DNA of 35,516 nucleotides from positions 1 to 35,516 of the forward strand of contig JAIKZS010000014.1 in NCBI GenBank assembly GCA_024682035.1. Direction: 5' to 3'. The translations under genes and the position numbers were made by a program. The stretch is from Bacteroidaceae bacterium (GTDB taxonomy: Bacteria > Bacteroidota > Bacteroidia > Bacteroidales > Bacteroidaceae). This document shows, piece by piece, positions 15,576-23,647 of this stretch (its first letter is position 1; each line of letters opens with the position of its first letter). The notes under the pieces were generated by a model that searched no databases, was not told the origin of the DNA, and saw only the letters and a list, made by a program, of their open reading frames with translations.

Positions 15576-18409
15576 TAGCGGGTAGAAAGCAGTTTTCTGT
15601 CGCCCAGTGTATCATTCACCCTCGCCACATTGATCCAGAATTTATTCTCCTTCACGCTCTCAATAGGATAAGCAGCTTTTTCACGGCTGTACCCGTGGTT
15701 CCATTCGCTGGCCACCACTTCGTATTCAGGATGAGGCGCATTCACCAGCACATTATCTGCCTTGTCTGCTGTACCGTTTCTTACCTCTTCAATCTCCTGC
15801 CAAATAGTCTTCATCACCAAAATGAAATTGTCCAGTTCAGCCAGACTCTCGCTTTCGGTAGGCTCTACCATCAGCGTGCCATGAACTGGGAACGAAAGGG
15901 TAGGAGCATGGTAGCCATAATCCATCAATCGTTTGGCAATATCAGCTTCACTTACACCCACTTCCTCATGCAGTTTTCTGCAATCCAGAATCATCTCATG
16001 TCCCACAAAACCATTAGCACCACGGTAAACAATGCCGTAGGTGTCTTCCAGACAGTTGGCCAAGTAGTTGGCACTTAAGATAGCTATCTTGGTGGCGCGC
16101 GTCAGGCCCTCTGTGCCCATCATGCGAATATAGCCGTAGGCAATAGGCAAGATTCCCGCGCTGCCAAACGGAGCAGCAGCCACTTCATTGGCGGCATTGC
16201 CAAACAACGGATGACCAGGCAGGAATGGCACCAAGTGCTCTTTCACACATACCGGACCCACCCCCGGACCGCCACCGCCGTGAGGTGAAGAGAATGTCTT
16301 GTGCAAGTTCAGGTGACAGACATCGGCACCTATAGTTCCCGGGTTAGTAATACCCACCTGCGCATTCATATTGGCACCATCCATATACACTTGCGCCCCG
16401 CAAGCATGGATAATGTTACAAATCTCCTTTATTTCCACCTCGAAAATACCGTGTGTTGAAGGGTAGGTAATCATCAGCGCCGCTAAAGTCTGCTTATAAG
16501 CCTCCGCCTTCTCACGCAAATCATTCAAGTCAACATTACCCTTATCGTCACAAGCCACGGTGATAGGAGTAAAACCAGCTTGAACGGCAGAAGCCGGGTT
16601 AGTGCCATGTGCCGAAGCCGGAATCAGCACAATGTTTCTTGCTCCCTCGTTGATGCTCTCCAGATAAGAACGAATGATGCGCAATCCAGTATATTCACCA
16701 GCGGCACCAGAGTTAGGCTGTAAAGTCACGCCATCAAAACCCGTAATGATTTGTAGTTCCTCGCAAAGGTTCTCAATCAGTTTCCTATAGCCAGCAGCCT
16801 GATTGGCCGGAACCAGTGGGTGCAGGTTGGCAAACTCAGGACGGCTCAAAGGAAGCATCTCCGAAGCAGGATTCATCTTCATGGTGCACGAGCCCAGTGA
16901 AATCATAGAGTGGGTGAGTGATATGTCCTTGCGGTCAAGTCGTTTGATGTAGCGCATCATCTCCATCTCTGTGTGGTACTTTTGGAATACCTCATGCGTC
17001 AGGTAAGGCGAGGTACGCAGCAACACCTTATTTATATTATTAATAAGAGGAATATCATTAACGGTCTCCACCTCGTGCTGAGCAGCAGCTGCGAAAATGC
17101 GAAGCAATTCGTTAACGGCAGCAATGTCAGTGGTTTCGTCAATGCTCAAGCCCACATGTCCATTGCTGAAATAGTGCAGGTTGACTTTATGCTGCAGGGC
17201 AACGGCCTTCATTTGCTCCAGGGTCGTATCCTTCGGCAAAGCCAGATGCAGCGTGTCGAAATACTGCTCATTGAACTGTTTGTAGCCGTATGACGTTAAC
17301 TTATCAGCCAGCAATGCAGCAATACTGTGTATGCGCTGTGCAATGTCACGAATACCATCCTGTCCGTGATACACCGCATAGAAACCAGCCATGCTGGCCA
17401 GCAAAGCCTGCGATGTACAAATGTTGGAGGTAGCCTTCTCACGCTTTATGTGCTGCTCACGCGTCTGCAACGCCATACGGAAACACAGTTTGCCGTATTT
17501 GTCTTTCGACCAACCAATTATACGACCAGGCATCTGTCGTTTGTATTCCTCGCGGGTAGCGAAATAAGCAGCCGAAGGACCACCGTAAAACATAGGTGTT
17601 CCCAAACGCTGTGAACTGCCAAACACAATGTCGGCACCCCATTCTCCAGGAGGGGTCAGTAAAGCCAGACTCAGGATATCAGCCGCTACAGCCACTTTAC
17701 AGTCAGCAGCATGCGCTTGCGCTACAAAATCGCGATAGTCCTCAGCATTACCATCAGCATTTGGATACTGAATGATGCAGCCAAACATCTCGGGGTCGCA
17801 AGTAACAGTCTTGTAGCTGCCCGTCTTGATGACGATGCCCTGTGGAATGGCACGCGTCTTCATCACAGCCAAGGTCTGTGGGAAAATGTTCTCATCTACA
17901 AACACTACATTTGCCCCTGCCTTCTGCTGTGCGCGTGAACGAAGGTTGAACATCATGGTCACTGCCTCGGCCGCAGCAGTTGCCTCGTCCAGTAAAGAAC
18001 AGTTAGCCAACGGCATGGCAGTAAGGTCAGTAATGGCAGTCTGGAAGTTCATCAAAGCTTCCAGTCGGCCTTGCGACACTTCCGACTGATATGGCGTGTA
18101 CGAGGTGTACCATACAGGGTTTTCGAACACATTGCGTTGAATAACGGCTGGAGTAATAGTGTTATACCATCCCATACCAATATAGGTGGTATATAATTCA
18201 TTCATGGCTGCCAGACTTGCCATATGGTTAGCAAACTCATATTCAGTCATAGCTGCCGGCAAGTTCAATGGTTGCTGCAAACGAATGTCACCAGGAATAG
18301 TCTTATCTATTAGCTCATCAAGATGCTTGACGCCAATTTTTTGCAGCATTAGTTGCTCCTCGGCTTCACTAATGCCAATATGGCGATTTGCCAAAAGATC
18401 TGTTTTCAT
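15557..18409 (-). CDS. gcvP: Glycine dehydrogenase (decarboxylating), glycine cleavage P-protein
   Basis: This 950-aa PLP enzyme decarboxylates glycine and passes the aminomethyl group to the lipoyl H-protein. It is the fused single-chain form; many bacteria split it into two subunits. The N-terminal half shows RHIGIS, YTPYQSEVSQGRLEALMNFQ and MPGRIIGWS. The C-terminal half has the PLP lysine Lys704 in HLNLHKTFSSPHGGGGPG, with PNSGAAGEYTGL and SAHGTNPASA upstream. Full length, no disruption. It is the last gene of a minus-strand run, 35 bp after the metallo-hydrolase gene, and converges on and overlaps yigZ by 19 bp. The partner genes gcvT and gcvH are not in the window, and no glycine riboswitch is seen. 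Confidence 0.97.
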   Translation of the reverse strand: MKTDLLANRHIGISEAEEQLMLQKIGVKHLDELIDKTIPGDIRLQQPLNLPAAMTEYEFANHMASLAAMNELYTTYIGMGWYNTITPAVIQRNVFENPVWYTSYTPYQSEVSQGRLEALMNFQTAITDLTAMPLANCSLLDEATAAAEAVTMMFNLRSRAQQKAGANVVFVDENIFPQTLAVMKTRAIPQGIVIKTGSYKTVTCDPEMFGCIIQYPNADGNAEDYRDFVAQAHAADCKVAVAADILSLALLTPPGEWGADIVFGSSQRLGTPMFYGGPSAAYFATREEYKRQMPGRIIGWSKDKYGKLCFRMALQTREQHIKREKATSNICTSQALLASMAGFYAVYHGQDGIRDIAQRIHSIAALLADKLTSYGYKQFNEQYFDTLHLALPKDTTLEQMKAVALQHKVNLHYFSNGHVGLSIDETTDIAAVNELLRIFAAAAQHEVETVNDIPLINNINKVLLRTSPYLTHEVFQKYHTEMEMMRYIKRLDRKDISLTHSMISLGSCTMKMNPASEMLPLSRPEFANLHPLVPANQAAGYRKLIENLCEELQIITGFDGVTLQPNSGAAGEYTGLRIIRSYLESINEGARNIVLIPASAHGTNPASAVQAGFTPITVACDDKGNVDLNDLREKAEAYKQTLAALMITYPSTHGIFEVEIKEICNIIHACGAQVYMDGANMNAQVGITNPGTIGADVCHLNLHKTFSSPHGGGGPGVGPVCVKEHLVPFLPGHPLFGNAANEVAAAPFGSAGILPIAYGYIRMMGTEGLTRATKIAILSANYLANCLEDTYGIVYRGANGFVGHEMILDCRKLHEEVGVSEADIAKRLMDYGYHAPTLSFPVHGTLMVEPTESESLAELDNFILVMKTIWQEIEEVRNGTADKADNVLVNAPHPEYEVVASEWNHGYSREKAAYPIESVKENKFWINVARVNDTLGDRKLLSTRYQSFED

Positions 18410-18444
18410 ATTATTAAAAGGTTATTATTTCTCTTGTAAGATGA

Positions 18445-19086
18445 TTATATTCTGAAAAAAGGATTTTCTGCTTTTTCCACGCCAATGGTAGTAGGAGCCC
18501 CATGCCCAGGATAAACAACGGTTTCATTGGGCAGAACGAACAATTTACTGCTAATACCTTCTATCAATGTGTCAAAGTTGCCACCAGCCAAATCGGCGCG
18601 CCCAATACTGCCTTGGAATAACACATCGCCCGAGAACATACACTTGTCGGCTGCACTATAGAACACAATGCTGCCCGGTGAATGGCCTGGCACATGAATT
18701 ACTTCCAGCTTGCAATTGCCGAAAGTAACGAAATTGCCTTCATGCAGGTGTGTGGCAGGTGGAGCAGGTTCCTCATCCAGTCTGAGGCCAAACATCCTGC
18801 TCTGTTTAGGAGCTTCTTCTACCCAGAAAAGGTCAGCCTCATGCGCCTCACTTTTAACATGGAATGTTTTCTCACAAAATGGGTTGCCACAAATGTGATC
18901 AACGTGCAAGTGAGTATTCAGCAAATGCTTTACCACTAATTGATGGGTGGTGATATAATCCTTCAAAGCTGTTTTTTCTTCCTCATAAAAGCAGCCTGGA
19001 TCTATCAGTACTGCTTCGCGGGTTTCGTCCCACAACACATAACAGTTCACAGGGAACATGTTAAATTCAAATTTCTTGATTTTCAT
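18445..19086 (-). CDS. Metallo-beta-lactamase fold hydrolase (glyoxalase II-like)
   Basis: This 213-aa protein has the binuclear zinc motif THLHVDH (58-64; His59, His61, Asp63, His64), then VPGHSPGS, the bridging Asp in FSGDVLF, and the final His in YPGHG. The length and the GSIGRADL segment resemble the YcbL/glyoxalase II-like group of small hydrolases, which split thioesters such as S-lactoylglutathione; the substrate here is unknown and glutathione is not a given in Bacteroidales. There is no signal peptide, so it is cytoplasmic. Its ATG overlaps the rsmG stop by four bases (ATGA), so it is in the same operon. Confidence 0.92.
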   Translation of the reverse strand: MKIKKFEFNMFPVNCYVLWDETREAVLIDPGCFYEEEKTALKDYITTHQLVVKHLLNTHLHVDHICGNPFCEKTFHVKSEAHEADLFWVEEAPKQSRMFGLRLDEEPAPPATHLHEGNFVTFGNCKLEVIHVPGHSPGSIVFYSAADKCMFSGDVLFQGSIGRADLAGGNFDTLIEGISSKLFVLPNETVVYPGHGAPTTIGVEKAENPFFRI

Positions 19087-19703
19087 ATCGCTGTAAATAC
19101 AACTTTCTTTGTTTTAAAATATTCTTCGTCAAAATAATCAGACAGATTCCACATAATGCTTCTGCTTTTCAAGTGAGTAATCTCCCGTTCCAATTCCCCA
19201 CCTTTCAAGCAAACAATACCGTTAGGCAAAGCGTTCTGTTGCTTTTTGGCAATGTTCTTTTTAGCCAGTTTTACCAAATCATCCAACGGCATTACCGCAC
19301 GGCTCACCACGTAGTCGAATTTACCTTTCTCTTCTTCCACTCTTTCGTGTGCAAAGGTAACGTTTTTCAAACCTATACTCCTGCTGATTTCTGTAGCCAC
19401 GCGCACTTTCTTACCAATACTGTCAATTAAGTGGAACCTTACCTCGGGAAAGAAAATCGCCAATGGTATGCCGGGAAAACCACCGCCCGTGCCTAAGTCC
19501 ATGACACAGGTTTGCGGCTTAAAGCCCATCACCTTGGCAATGCCCAAAGAATGGAGCACATGGTGTTCATATAGATTGTCAATATCTTTGCGTGATATCA
19601 CATTAATTTTAGCATTCCAATCATTGTACAGTTCACCCAGTGCTGCAAACTGCCTCTTCTGCTCGTCGGTCAGTCCTTCGAAATATTTTTCAATGATACT
19701 CAT
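19083..19703 (-). CDS. rsmG: 16S rRNA (guanine527-N7)-methyltransferase RsmG
   Basis: This 206-aa SAM-dependent methyltransferase (formerly GidB) modifies G527 of 16S rRNA; loss of this modification gives low-level streptomycin resistance in several bacteria. The N-terminus shows WNAKINVISRKD and EHHVLHSL. The SAM-binding loop VMDLGTGGGFPGIPLA (67-82) is characteristic, then HLIDSIGKKVRVATE and VVSRAVMPL. The length is normal. It lies 15 bp downstream of the DUF3298 lipoprotein gene and overlaps the metallo-hydrolase gene by four bases. Confidence 0.96.
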   Translation of the reverse strand: MSIIEKYFEGLTDEQKRQFAALGELYNDWNAKINVISRKDIDNLYEHHVLHSLGIAKVMGFKPQTCVMDLGTGGGFPGIPLAIFFPEVRFHLIDSIGKKVRVATEISRSIGLKNVTFAHERVEEEKGKFDYVVSRAVMPLDDLVKLAKKNIAKKQQNALPNGIVCLKGGELEREITHLKSRSIMWNLSDYFDEEYFKTKKVVFTAI

Positions 19704-19718
19704 ATCAATAACAAAACG

Positions 19719-20570
19719 TCAACGTCCTCTCAACTCTTTTATGATCATATACTCCACATTCAATAAAGGCTCAAGCTGTTCGAAAGACAAATCAATCTCA
19801 ACTGGGCCTAACACATAAGGAGCGATCTCATAAACATTATATAGGAATGCAATGCCACCAGGCATCAATTTGAAATTTTCGGTAGGAATAATTTCGCCAG
19901 TTGTTCCATAACCAAACTCTTGCAGTTCATCTGTGTTTGATGCCCCCACGTCTTTCATGAGCTGGTTCACCAGCAACTCCGTCAACTCCTCGTCATATTC
20001 CCCCACCAGCAAGTCGTTCAGCTCAATCTGCTTCAAAGAACGCAAGTCGAAGTTCTGAAAATAAGTAAAGGAAACAGGATGCGCTCCGCCAGTATATTCT
20101 TCCATGTAAAATCTGTAAGTCAGCAAGTGCTTGTCATAATACTCCACCTTGGTTTCCGACACATGTTCGTAAGAAAACCACATCTCATTAGGTGTTCCGC
20201 CCATTTCAGCACTTTCATTTTGATACATGGGCTCCAATTCAGTATGATAACTGGAAAAGTAGTCGTCGGCATATTTCCGTACACAACTGGCAGGGTCAAG
20301 CATTGCAAACCCCTCATTGAAAACAAACTTTTGAAGCATGCAATTGATGCTGTCTTTCAATTTCTCATCCGTTGATTCTTTTACAAAAGAGAAATCAATT
20401 TTCATTGTTGCTTTCGGTTTGCTTTCATCAGCAAACAAGTGCTGGCTTTCCTCAAGTGTTATATTGTCAAACTTCAGGTCGCCCACAAGCTTACTCTTCG
20501 GTCTGCAAGCCGTAAAAAGAAGGCCGATAGAAAGCATTACGAAGATTGTGCTAACAATTTGTTTTTTCAT
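19719..20570 (-). CDS. DUF3298-containing lipoprotein
   Basis: This 283-aa exported lipoprotein has signal peptide MKKQIVSTIFVMLSIGLLFTAC with the lipobox ending at Cys22. The central part (about 55-150) resembles DUF4163, and the C-terminal part has the DUF3298 signature EEYTGGAHPVSFTYFQNFDL followed by a Leu-rich region. These domain pairs occur in RsiV-type anti-sigma factors and PdaC-like proteins, but there is no transmembrane sigma-binding part here. The charged residue after the Cys is Arg, with no Asp at +2, so outer membrane sorting is likely. Function is unknown. It starts the rsmG operon from a promoter interlocked with that of lipB. Confidence 0.88.
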   Translation of the reverse strand: MKKQIVSTIFVMLSIGLLFTACRPKSKLVGDLKFDNITLEESQHLFADESKPKATMKIDFSFVKESTDEKLKDSINCMLQKFVFNEGFAMLDPASCVRKYADDYFSSYHTELEPMYQNESAEMGGTPNEMWFSYEHVSETKVEYYDKHLLTYRFYMEEYTGGAHPVSFTYFQNFDLRSLKQIELNDLLVGEYDEELTELLVNQLMKDVGASNTDELQEFGYGTTGEIIPTENFKLMPGGIAFLYNVYEIAPYVLGPVEIDLSFEQLEPLLNVEYMIIKELRGR

Positions 20571-20605
20571 GCCAATGCCTGTTTAATGGATATGCCAATT
20601 CAGAT

Positions 20606-20641
20606 AGCGAAGATACGAATAATTTTTATTATCTTTGCAAT
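20606..20641. promoter_or_regulatory. Interlocked divergent promoters of the DUF3298 lipoprotein and lipB genes
   Basis: The plus strand reads CGAAGATA (20608-20615), 14 bp, TATCTTTG (20630-20637). The right box is the -7 element of lipB. The left box, read on minus, is TATCTTCG, the -7 element of the lipoprotein gene. Each box lies where the -33 element of the other promoter should be, so both promoters occupy the same roughly 35 bp. Neither has a perfect -33 box. Confidence 0.55.
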
Positions 20642-20657
20642 CGAAAGGGAAAAACTC

Positions 20658-21332
20658 ATGATAAAACTGATAATGGAGAATTGGGGACTCATAGACTATG
20701 CCGAGGCATGGCAACAACAAGAGTCACTTTTCCAGCAACGGCTGCAGCAGAAAATGGCAGGCGAGTCTGGTGCTGTCAATCGTATTGTTTTTTGTGAGCA
20801 TCCCCATGTCTATACATTAGGGCGTAGCGGTAAGGCCAACAACCTGCTGGTTACCCCGCAGCAATTGCAACACATAGGCGCTTCTTTCTATCACATTGAC
20901 AGAGGGGGCGATATTACCTACCACGGTCCAGGCCAGGTAGTTTGCTATCCTATACTTGATTTGGAACAATATGGTTTAGGACTGAAAACATACATTCATC
21001 TGATCGAAGAGGCTGTAATTCGCCTGTGCGCCTCTTATGGCATAACAGCCATGCGATTGGAAAAAGCTACCGGTGTGTGGTTAGATGCCCACACCCCTCG
21101 TGCCCGGAAAATATGTGCCATTGGGGTGAGGTGTAGCAGGTTTGTTACCATGCATGGCCTGGCACTTAATGTGAATACCGACCTTCGGTACTTCAGCTAT
21201 ATCAATCCTTGTGGATTTATTGACAAGGGAGTCACTTCGCTCGCCCAGGAATTAAACCGCGAAGTGCCTGTCGATGAGGTGGAAATACGATTGGGCGATT
21301 TAATCAAGCAACTATTAAATAAAGAATTATGA
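20658..21332 (+). CDS. lipB: Lipoyl(octanoyl) transferase
   Basis: This 224-aa enzyme moves the octanoyl group from acyl carrier protein to lipoyl domains, the first step of lipoate synthesis. Visible motifs: [17 protein letters not shown] (48-64), [19 protein letters not shown] (81-99), and the catalytic pair Lys151 (RARKICAIG) and Cys185 ([14 protein letters not shown]). The lipoylated H-protein that works with GcvP would be one client. The frame is open far upstream, but that part lies inside the divergent lipoprotein gene; the ATG at 20658 follows the promoter by 20 nt, and the ATG at 20673 is an alternative. The stop overlaps engB by four bases (ATGA). Confidence 0.95.
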   Translation: MIKLIMENWGLIDYAEAWQQQESLFQQRLQQKMAGESGAVNRIVFCEHPHVYTLGRSGKANNLLVTPQQLQHIGASFYHIDRGGDITYHGPGQVVCYPILDLEQYGLGLKTYIHLIEEAVIRLCASYGITAMRLEKATGVWLDAHTPRARKICAIGVRCSRFVTMHGLALNVNTDLRYFSYINPCGFIDKGVTSLAQELNREVPVDEVEIRLGDLIKQLLNKEL

Positions 21333-21934
21333 AGATTACGACCGCTGAATTTATCATTAGTAATACTGATGTGAGCAAATGCCCCCAGACAGGGCTGCCT
21401 GAATATGCTTTCATTGGCAGGAGCAATGTGGGCAAATCCAGCTTGATCAACATGCTGACAGGTTTCCGAAAACTGGCCATGACTTCTGCTACGCCAGGCA
21501 AGACTTTGCTCATTAATCATTTCCTGATCAACAAGCAGTGGTACCTGGTAGATCTTCCCGGCTACGGCTACGCCAACCGCAGTAAAAAAGGCATTGCCGA
21601 TATCCAGCGTGTCATAGGCTCCTATTTGGAAAATCGTATGGAAATGACCTGCTTGTTCGTGCTGATTGACAGTCGGCATGAACCCCAGAAAATTGATGTT
21701 GATTTCATGAATTGGCTGGGCGAGAATCAGGTGCCATTTGCCATTGTCTTCACCAAAGCCGATAAGCAGTCGAAATTAAAAACAGATAGCAATGTGAAAG
21801 CATATCTTGAGAAAATGAAAGAACAATGGGAAGAATTACCACCATTTTTCATTACCTCCTCTCTAAATGGCACGGGTAAAGATGAAATGCTCGCTTATAT
21901 TGACTCGATAAATGCGCAGTTGAAAAAAAAATGA
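21329..21934 (+). CDS. engB: Ribosome biogenesis GTP-binding protein EngB (YihA/YsxC)
   Basis: This 201-aa GTPase is needed for assembly of the large ribosomal subunit. G1 is [10 protein letters not shown] (30-39), G2 the TPGKT loop (55-59), G3 DLPGYG (75-80), G4 TKAD (142-145) and G5 TSS near residue 175. The length is the family norm. It is translationally coupled to lipB through an ATGA overlap. The stop codon is followed by a short inverted repeat (CACTTTT/AAAAGTG, 21949-21967) without a T-run. Confidence 0.97.
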   Translation: MKITTAEFIISNTDVSKCPQTGLPEYAFIGRSNVGKSSLINMLTGFRKLAMTSATPGKTLLINHFLINKQWYLVDLPGYGYANRSKKGIADIQRVIGSYLENRMEMTCLFVLIDSRHEPQKIDVDFMNWLGENQVPFAIVFTKADKQSKLKTDSNVKAYLEKMKEQWEELPPFFITSSLNGTGKDEMLAYIDSINAQLKKK

Positions 21935-21963
21935 TATAAATGCGTTCACTTTTTCTCGAAAAG

Positions 21964-21996
21964 TGTGCAATGTTACAAACTATTTTCTTACCTTTG
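21964..21996 (+). promoter_or_regulatory. Promoter of the serine palmitoyltransferase gene
   Basis: TACCTTTG at 21989-21996 is a good -7 box; TGTG at 21964-21967 is a possible -33 box 21 bp upstream. Transcription would start near 22003, about 44 nt before the ATG at 22047. Confidence 0.65.
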
Positions 21997-22046
21997 CAGT
22001 CTGTTTTAACAGGAAATAATAAATTGTATTTTAATCATTATTGAAA

Positions 22047-23234
22047 ATGAGCTTATTATCTGAGAAGTTGGGTAAATACCAAGATCCACAGTATTACAAG
22101 GCTAAAGGCGTTTACCCCTATTTTCGAGAGATTGATAGTCATCAAGGCACCGAAGTTATGATGAGTGGCAAAAAAGTCCTCATGTTCGGCTCTAATGCCT
22201 ATACTGGTCTTACCTACGACGAAAGAATCATTAACGCTTCTATTGAGGCTACAAAAAAATATGGTACCGGTTGTGCAGGTTCACGTTTGTTGAACGGCAC
22301 CCTTGATTTGCACGTCCAGTTGGAGAAAGAGCTGGCTGCTTTCTTAGGCAAAGATGAGGCCTTGTGTTTCTCTACCGGTTTCACAGTCAATGAAGGTGTT
22401 ATCCCACAATTGGTAGGCCGTGGCGATTACATCATTTGCGATGACAGAGACCATGCATCCATTGTCGATGGTCGTCGTTTGTCTTTTGCCACTCAGTTGA
22501 AATACAAGCACAACGACATGGAAGCTCTTGAGAAAGAACTCAAGAAATGCGAGCCCAATGCCATTAAACTGATTGTGGTTGACGGTGTCTTCTCTATGGA
22601 AGGAGATTTGGCAAACCTGCCAGAGATTATCCGTCTGAAGAAGAAATACAATGCCTGTGTTTATGTTGACGAGGCACATGGTTTGGGCGTGTTTGGTAAA
22701 CAAGGTCGTGGCGTTTGCGATTATTTTGGTGTAACTGATGATGTGGACCTCATCATGGGTACCTTCAGCAAGTCATTGGCTTCTTTGGGAGGCTTTATTG
22801 CTGGCGAATTCCCAGTTATCAATGCCTTGCGTCACAGTGCACGTTCATATATTTTCCAGGCAAGTAGCACACCAGCCGCTACAGCTGCTACCCTTGAAGC
22901 TTTGCACATCATTCAGAATGAGCCAGAGCGTCAGGAAAAGCTATGGGAAATTACCAACTATGCTTTGCAGAAATTCCGTGATGCAGGCTTTGAGATAGGT
23001 GACACCCAGTCGCCAATTATCCCCCTGTATGTTCGCGATACCTATAAAACCTTTGCAGTGACCAAGATGGCTTTTGATGAAGGCATATTCATCAACCCTG
23101 TCATCCCGCCAGCATGTGCTCCTCAAGACACCTTGGTGCGTGTTGCACTTATGGCAACTCATACCAAGGAACAAATAGATTATGCGGTAGAGCATCTTGC
23201 TAAGTGTTTTCGCGAATTAGATATTATATGTTAA
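22047..23234 (+). CDS. spt: Serine palmitoyltransferase (sphingolipid synthesis)
   Basis: This 395-aa enzyme of the alpha-oxoamine synthase family condenses L-serine with a long-chain acyl-CoA, the committed step of sphingolipid synthesis in Bacteroidales. CDDRDHASIVDGRRLS (131-146, His136 stacking on PLP), VDEAHGLGVFG (207-217, Asp208) and the PLP lysine Lys242 in GTFSKSLASLGG are visible. The segment VYPYFREID and the whole body match my memory of the characterised Bacteroides thetaiotaomicron Spt very closely, so this assignment is preferred over the related KBL and BioF enzymes. The ATG at 22047 is chosen over a TTG two codons earlier. It is transcribed alone. Confidence 0.92.
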   Translation: MSLLSEKLGKYQDPQYYKAKGVYPYFREIDSHQGTEVMMSGKKVLMFGSNAYTGLTYDERIINASIEATKKYGTGCAGSRLLNGTLDLHVQLEKELAAFLGKDEALCFSTGFTVNEGVIPQLVGRGDYIICDDRDHASIVDGRRLSFATQLKYKHNDMEALEKELKKCEPNAIKLIVVDGVFSMEGDLANLPEIIRLKKKYNACVYVDEAHGLGVFGKQGRGVCDYFGVTDDVDLIMGTFSKSLASLGGFIAGEFPVINALRHSARSYIFQASSTPAATAATLEALHIIQNEPERQEKLWEITNYALQKFRDAGFEIGDTQSPIIPLYVRDTYKTFAVTKMAFDEGIFINPVIPPACAPQDTLVRVALMATHTKEQIDYAVEHLAKCFRELDIIC

Positions 23235-23270
23235 AAAATGCTTGATAAGTAAAAATTTTTCGAATTTATT

Positions 23271-23300
23271 TTTGTTTTTAAAAAAAACATGTTTATCTTT
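23271..23300 (+). promoter_or_regulatory. Promoter with no protein gene behind it (putative sRNA promoter)
   Basis: TATCTTTG at 23293-23300 is a perfect Bacteroidota -7 box, with TTTG at 23271-23274 as a -33 box 18 bp upstream (slightly short). The next feature is a strong intrinsic terminator about 75 bp downstream, and no credible ORF lies between. Confidence 0.6.
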
Positions 23301-23305
23301 GTGAC

Positions 23306-23413
23306 AGAAAAATTAACAGGCAAAACATATTAAATCTCTCTGTAAGTTTTTGAATTAGATGTTGTAGTGAATGGGGGAAGGGGAATGTGAATTTCTCTTC
23401 CCTCAATTTTTTT
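23306..23413 (+). ncRNA. Putative small RNA of about 108 nt upstream of tRNA-Pro
   Basis: A promoter at 23271-23300 predicts transcription from about 23306, and an intrinsic terminator ends at about 23413. The longest ATG reading frame inside codes for only 14 residues and runs through the terminator stem, so a coding role is unlikely. The 5' 65 nt are A/T-rich and mostly unpaired, as in many base-pairing sRNAs. It does not resemble the SRP RNA, tmRNA or RNase P RNA by eye. The evidence is its position and signals only; it could instead be a transcription fragment without function. Confidence 0.45.
23375..23413 (+). terminator. Strong intrinsic terminator of the putative small RNA
   Basis: GGGAAGGGGAAT (23375-23386) pairs with ATTTCTCTTCCC (23391-23402) over 12 bp (two G:T pairs) with a GTGA tetraloop, followed by TCAA and seven T at 23407-23413. 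It lies before the tRNA promoter and so isolates tRNA-Pro from spt transcription. Confidence 0.8.
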
Positions 23414-23432
23414 AAAAAAAATATCGAGAATG

Positions 23433-23464
23433 CTTGCAGATATAAAAAATATGTTTTACCTTTG
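23433..23464 (+). promoter_or_regulatory. Promoter of tRNA-Pro
   Basis: CTTG at 23433-23436 and TACCTTTG at 23457-23464 are 20 bp apart. Transcription would begin near 23471, about 17 nt before the mature tRNA 5' end. Confidence 0.75.
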
Positions 23465-23487
23465 CATCGCTTTTCAAGAAAAGCCTT

Positions 23488-23562
23488 CGGGGTGTAGCGC
23501 AGTCCGGTTAGCGCACCTGCTTTGGGAGCAGGGGGTCCCAAGTTCGAATCTTGGTACCCCGA
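23488..23562 (+). tRNA. tRNA-Pro (anticodon UGG)
   Basis: A complete cloverleaf can be drawn. The acceptor stem is CGGGGTG/TACCCCG (one G:T pair), the D arm AGCGCAGTCCGGTTAGCGC, the anticodon stem CCTGC/GCAGG around loop TTTGGGA (anticodon TGG), and the T arm has the GTTCGAATC loop. The discriminator base is A at 23562, and CCA is not fully encoded (A, C, A follow the stem). It reads CCA and, with a modified U34, the other Pro codons. It has its own promoter and terminator. Confidence 0.97.
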
Positions 23563-23601
23563 CATAGTAATGATTAAGGTTGATAAGAAATTAGTGAAGA
23601 T

Positions 23602-23636
23602 GGCGGTTGCGTGTGAACGTAGTCGCCTATTTTTTT
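23602..23636 (+). terminator. Intrinsic terminator after tRNA-Pro
   Basis: GGCGGTTGCGT (23602-23612) pairs with ACGTAGTCGCC (23617-23627) through 11 bp with G:T pairs and a GTGA loop, followed by TATTTTTTTACC. It lies 40 bp after the tRNA and ends 12 bp before the dehydrogenase ATG at 23648, leaving no room for a normal promoter between them. Confidence 0.75.
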
Positions 23637-23647
23637 ACCAAATAGCT

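Noticed and set aside
15572..16078. 168-codon open frame on plus, opposite gcvP
   Set aside because: Antisense to the conserved C-terminal half of GcvP and starting inside the yigZ-gcvP overlap; composition is unlike a real protein.
20439..20657. N-terminal extension of LipB by 73 codons
   Set aside because: It overlaps the lipoprotein gene and both promoters; LipB proteins begin near [13 protein letters not shown].
21949..21967. Terminator after engB (CACTTTT/AAAAGTG)
   Set aside because: The stem is only 7 bp, A/T-rich and not followed by a T-run; it overlaps the possible -33 region of the spt promoter. It might be a weak operator, but there is no support.
23522..23647. N-terminal extension of the glycerol-3-phosphate dehydrogenase by 42 codons
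   Set aside because: The extension would translate the tRNA-Pro anticodon arm and the tRNA terminator; the family begins near the ATG at 23648.
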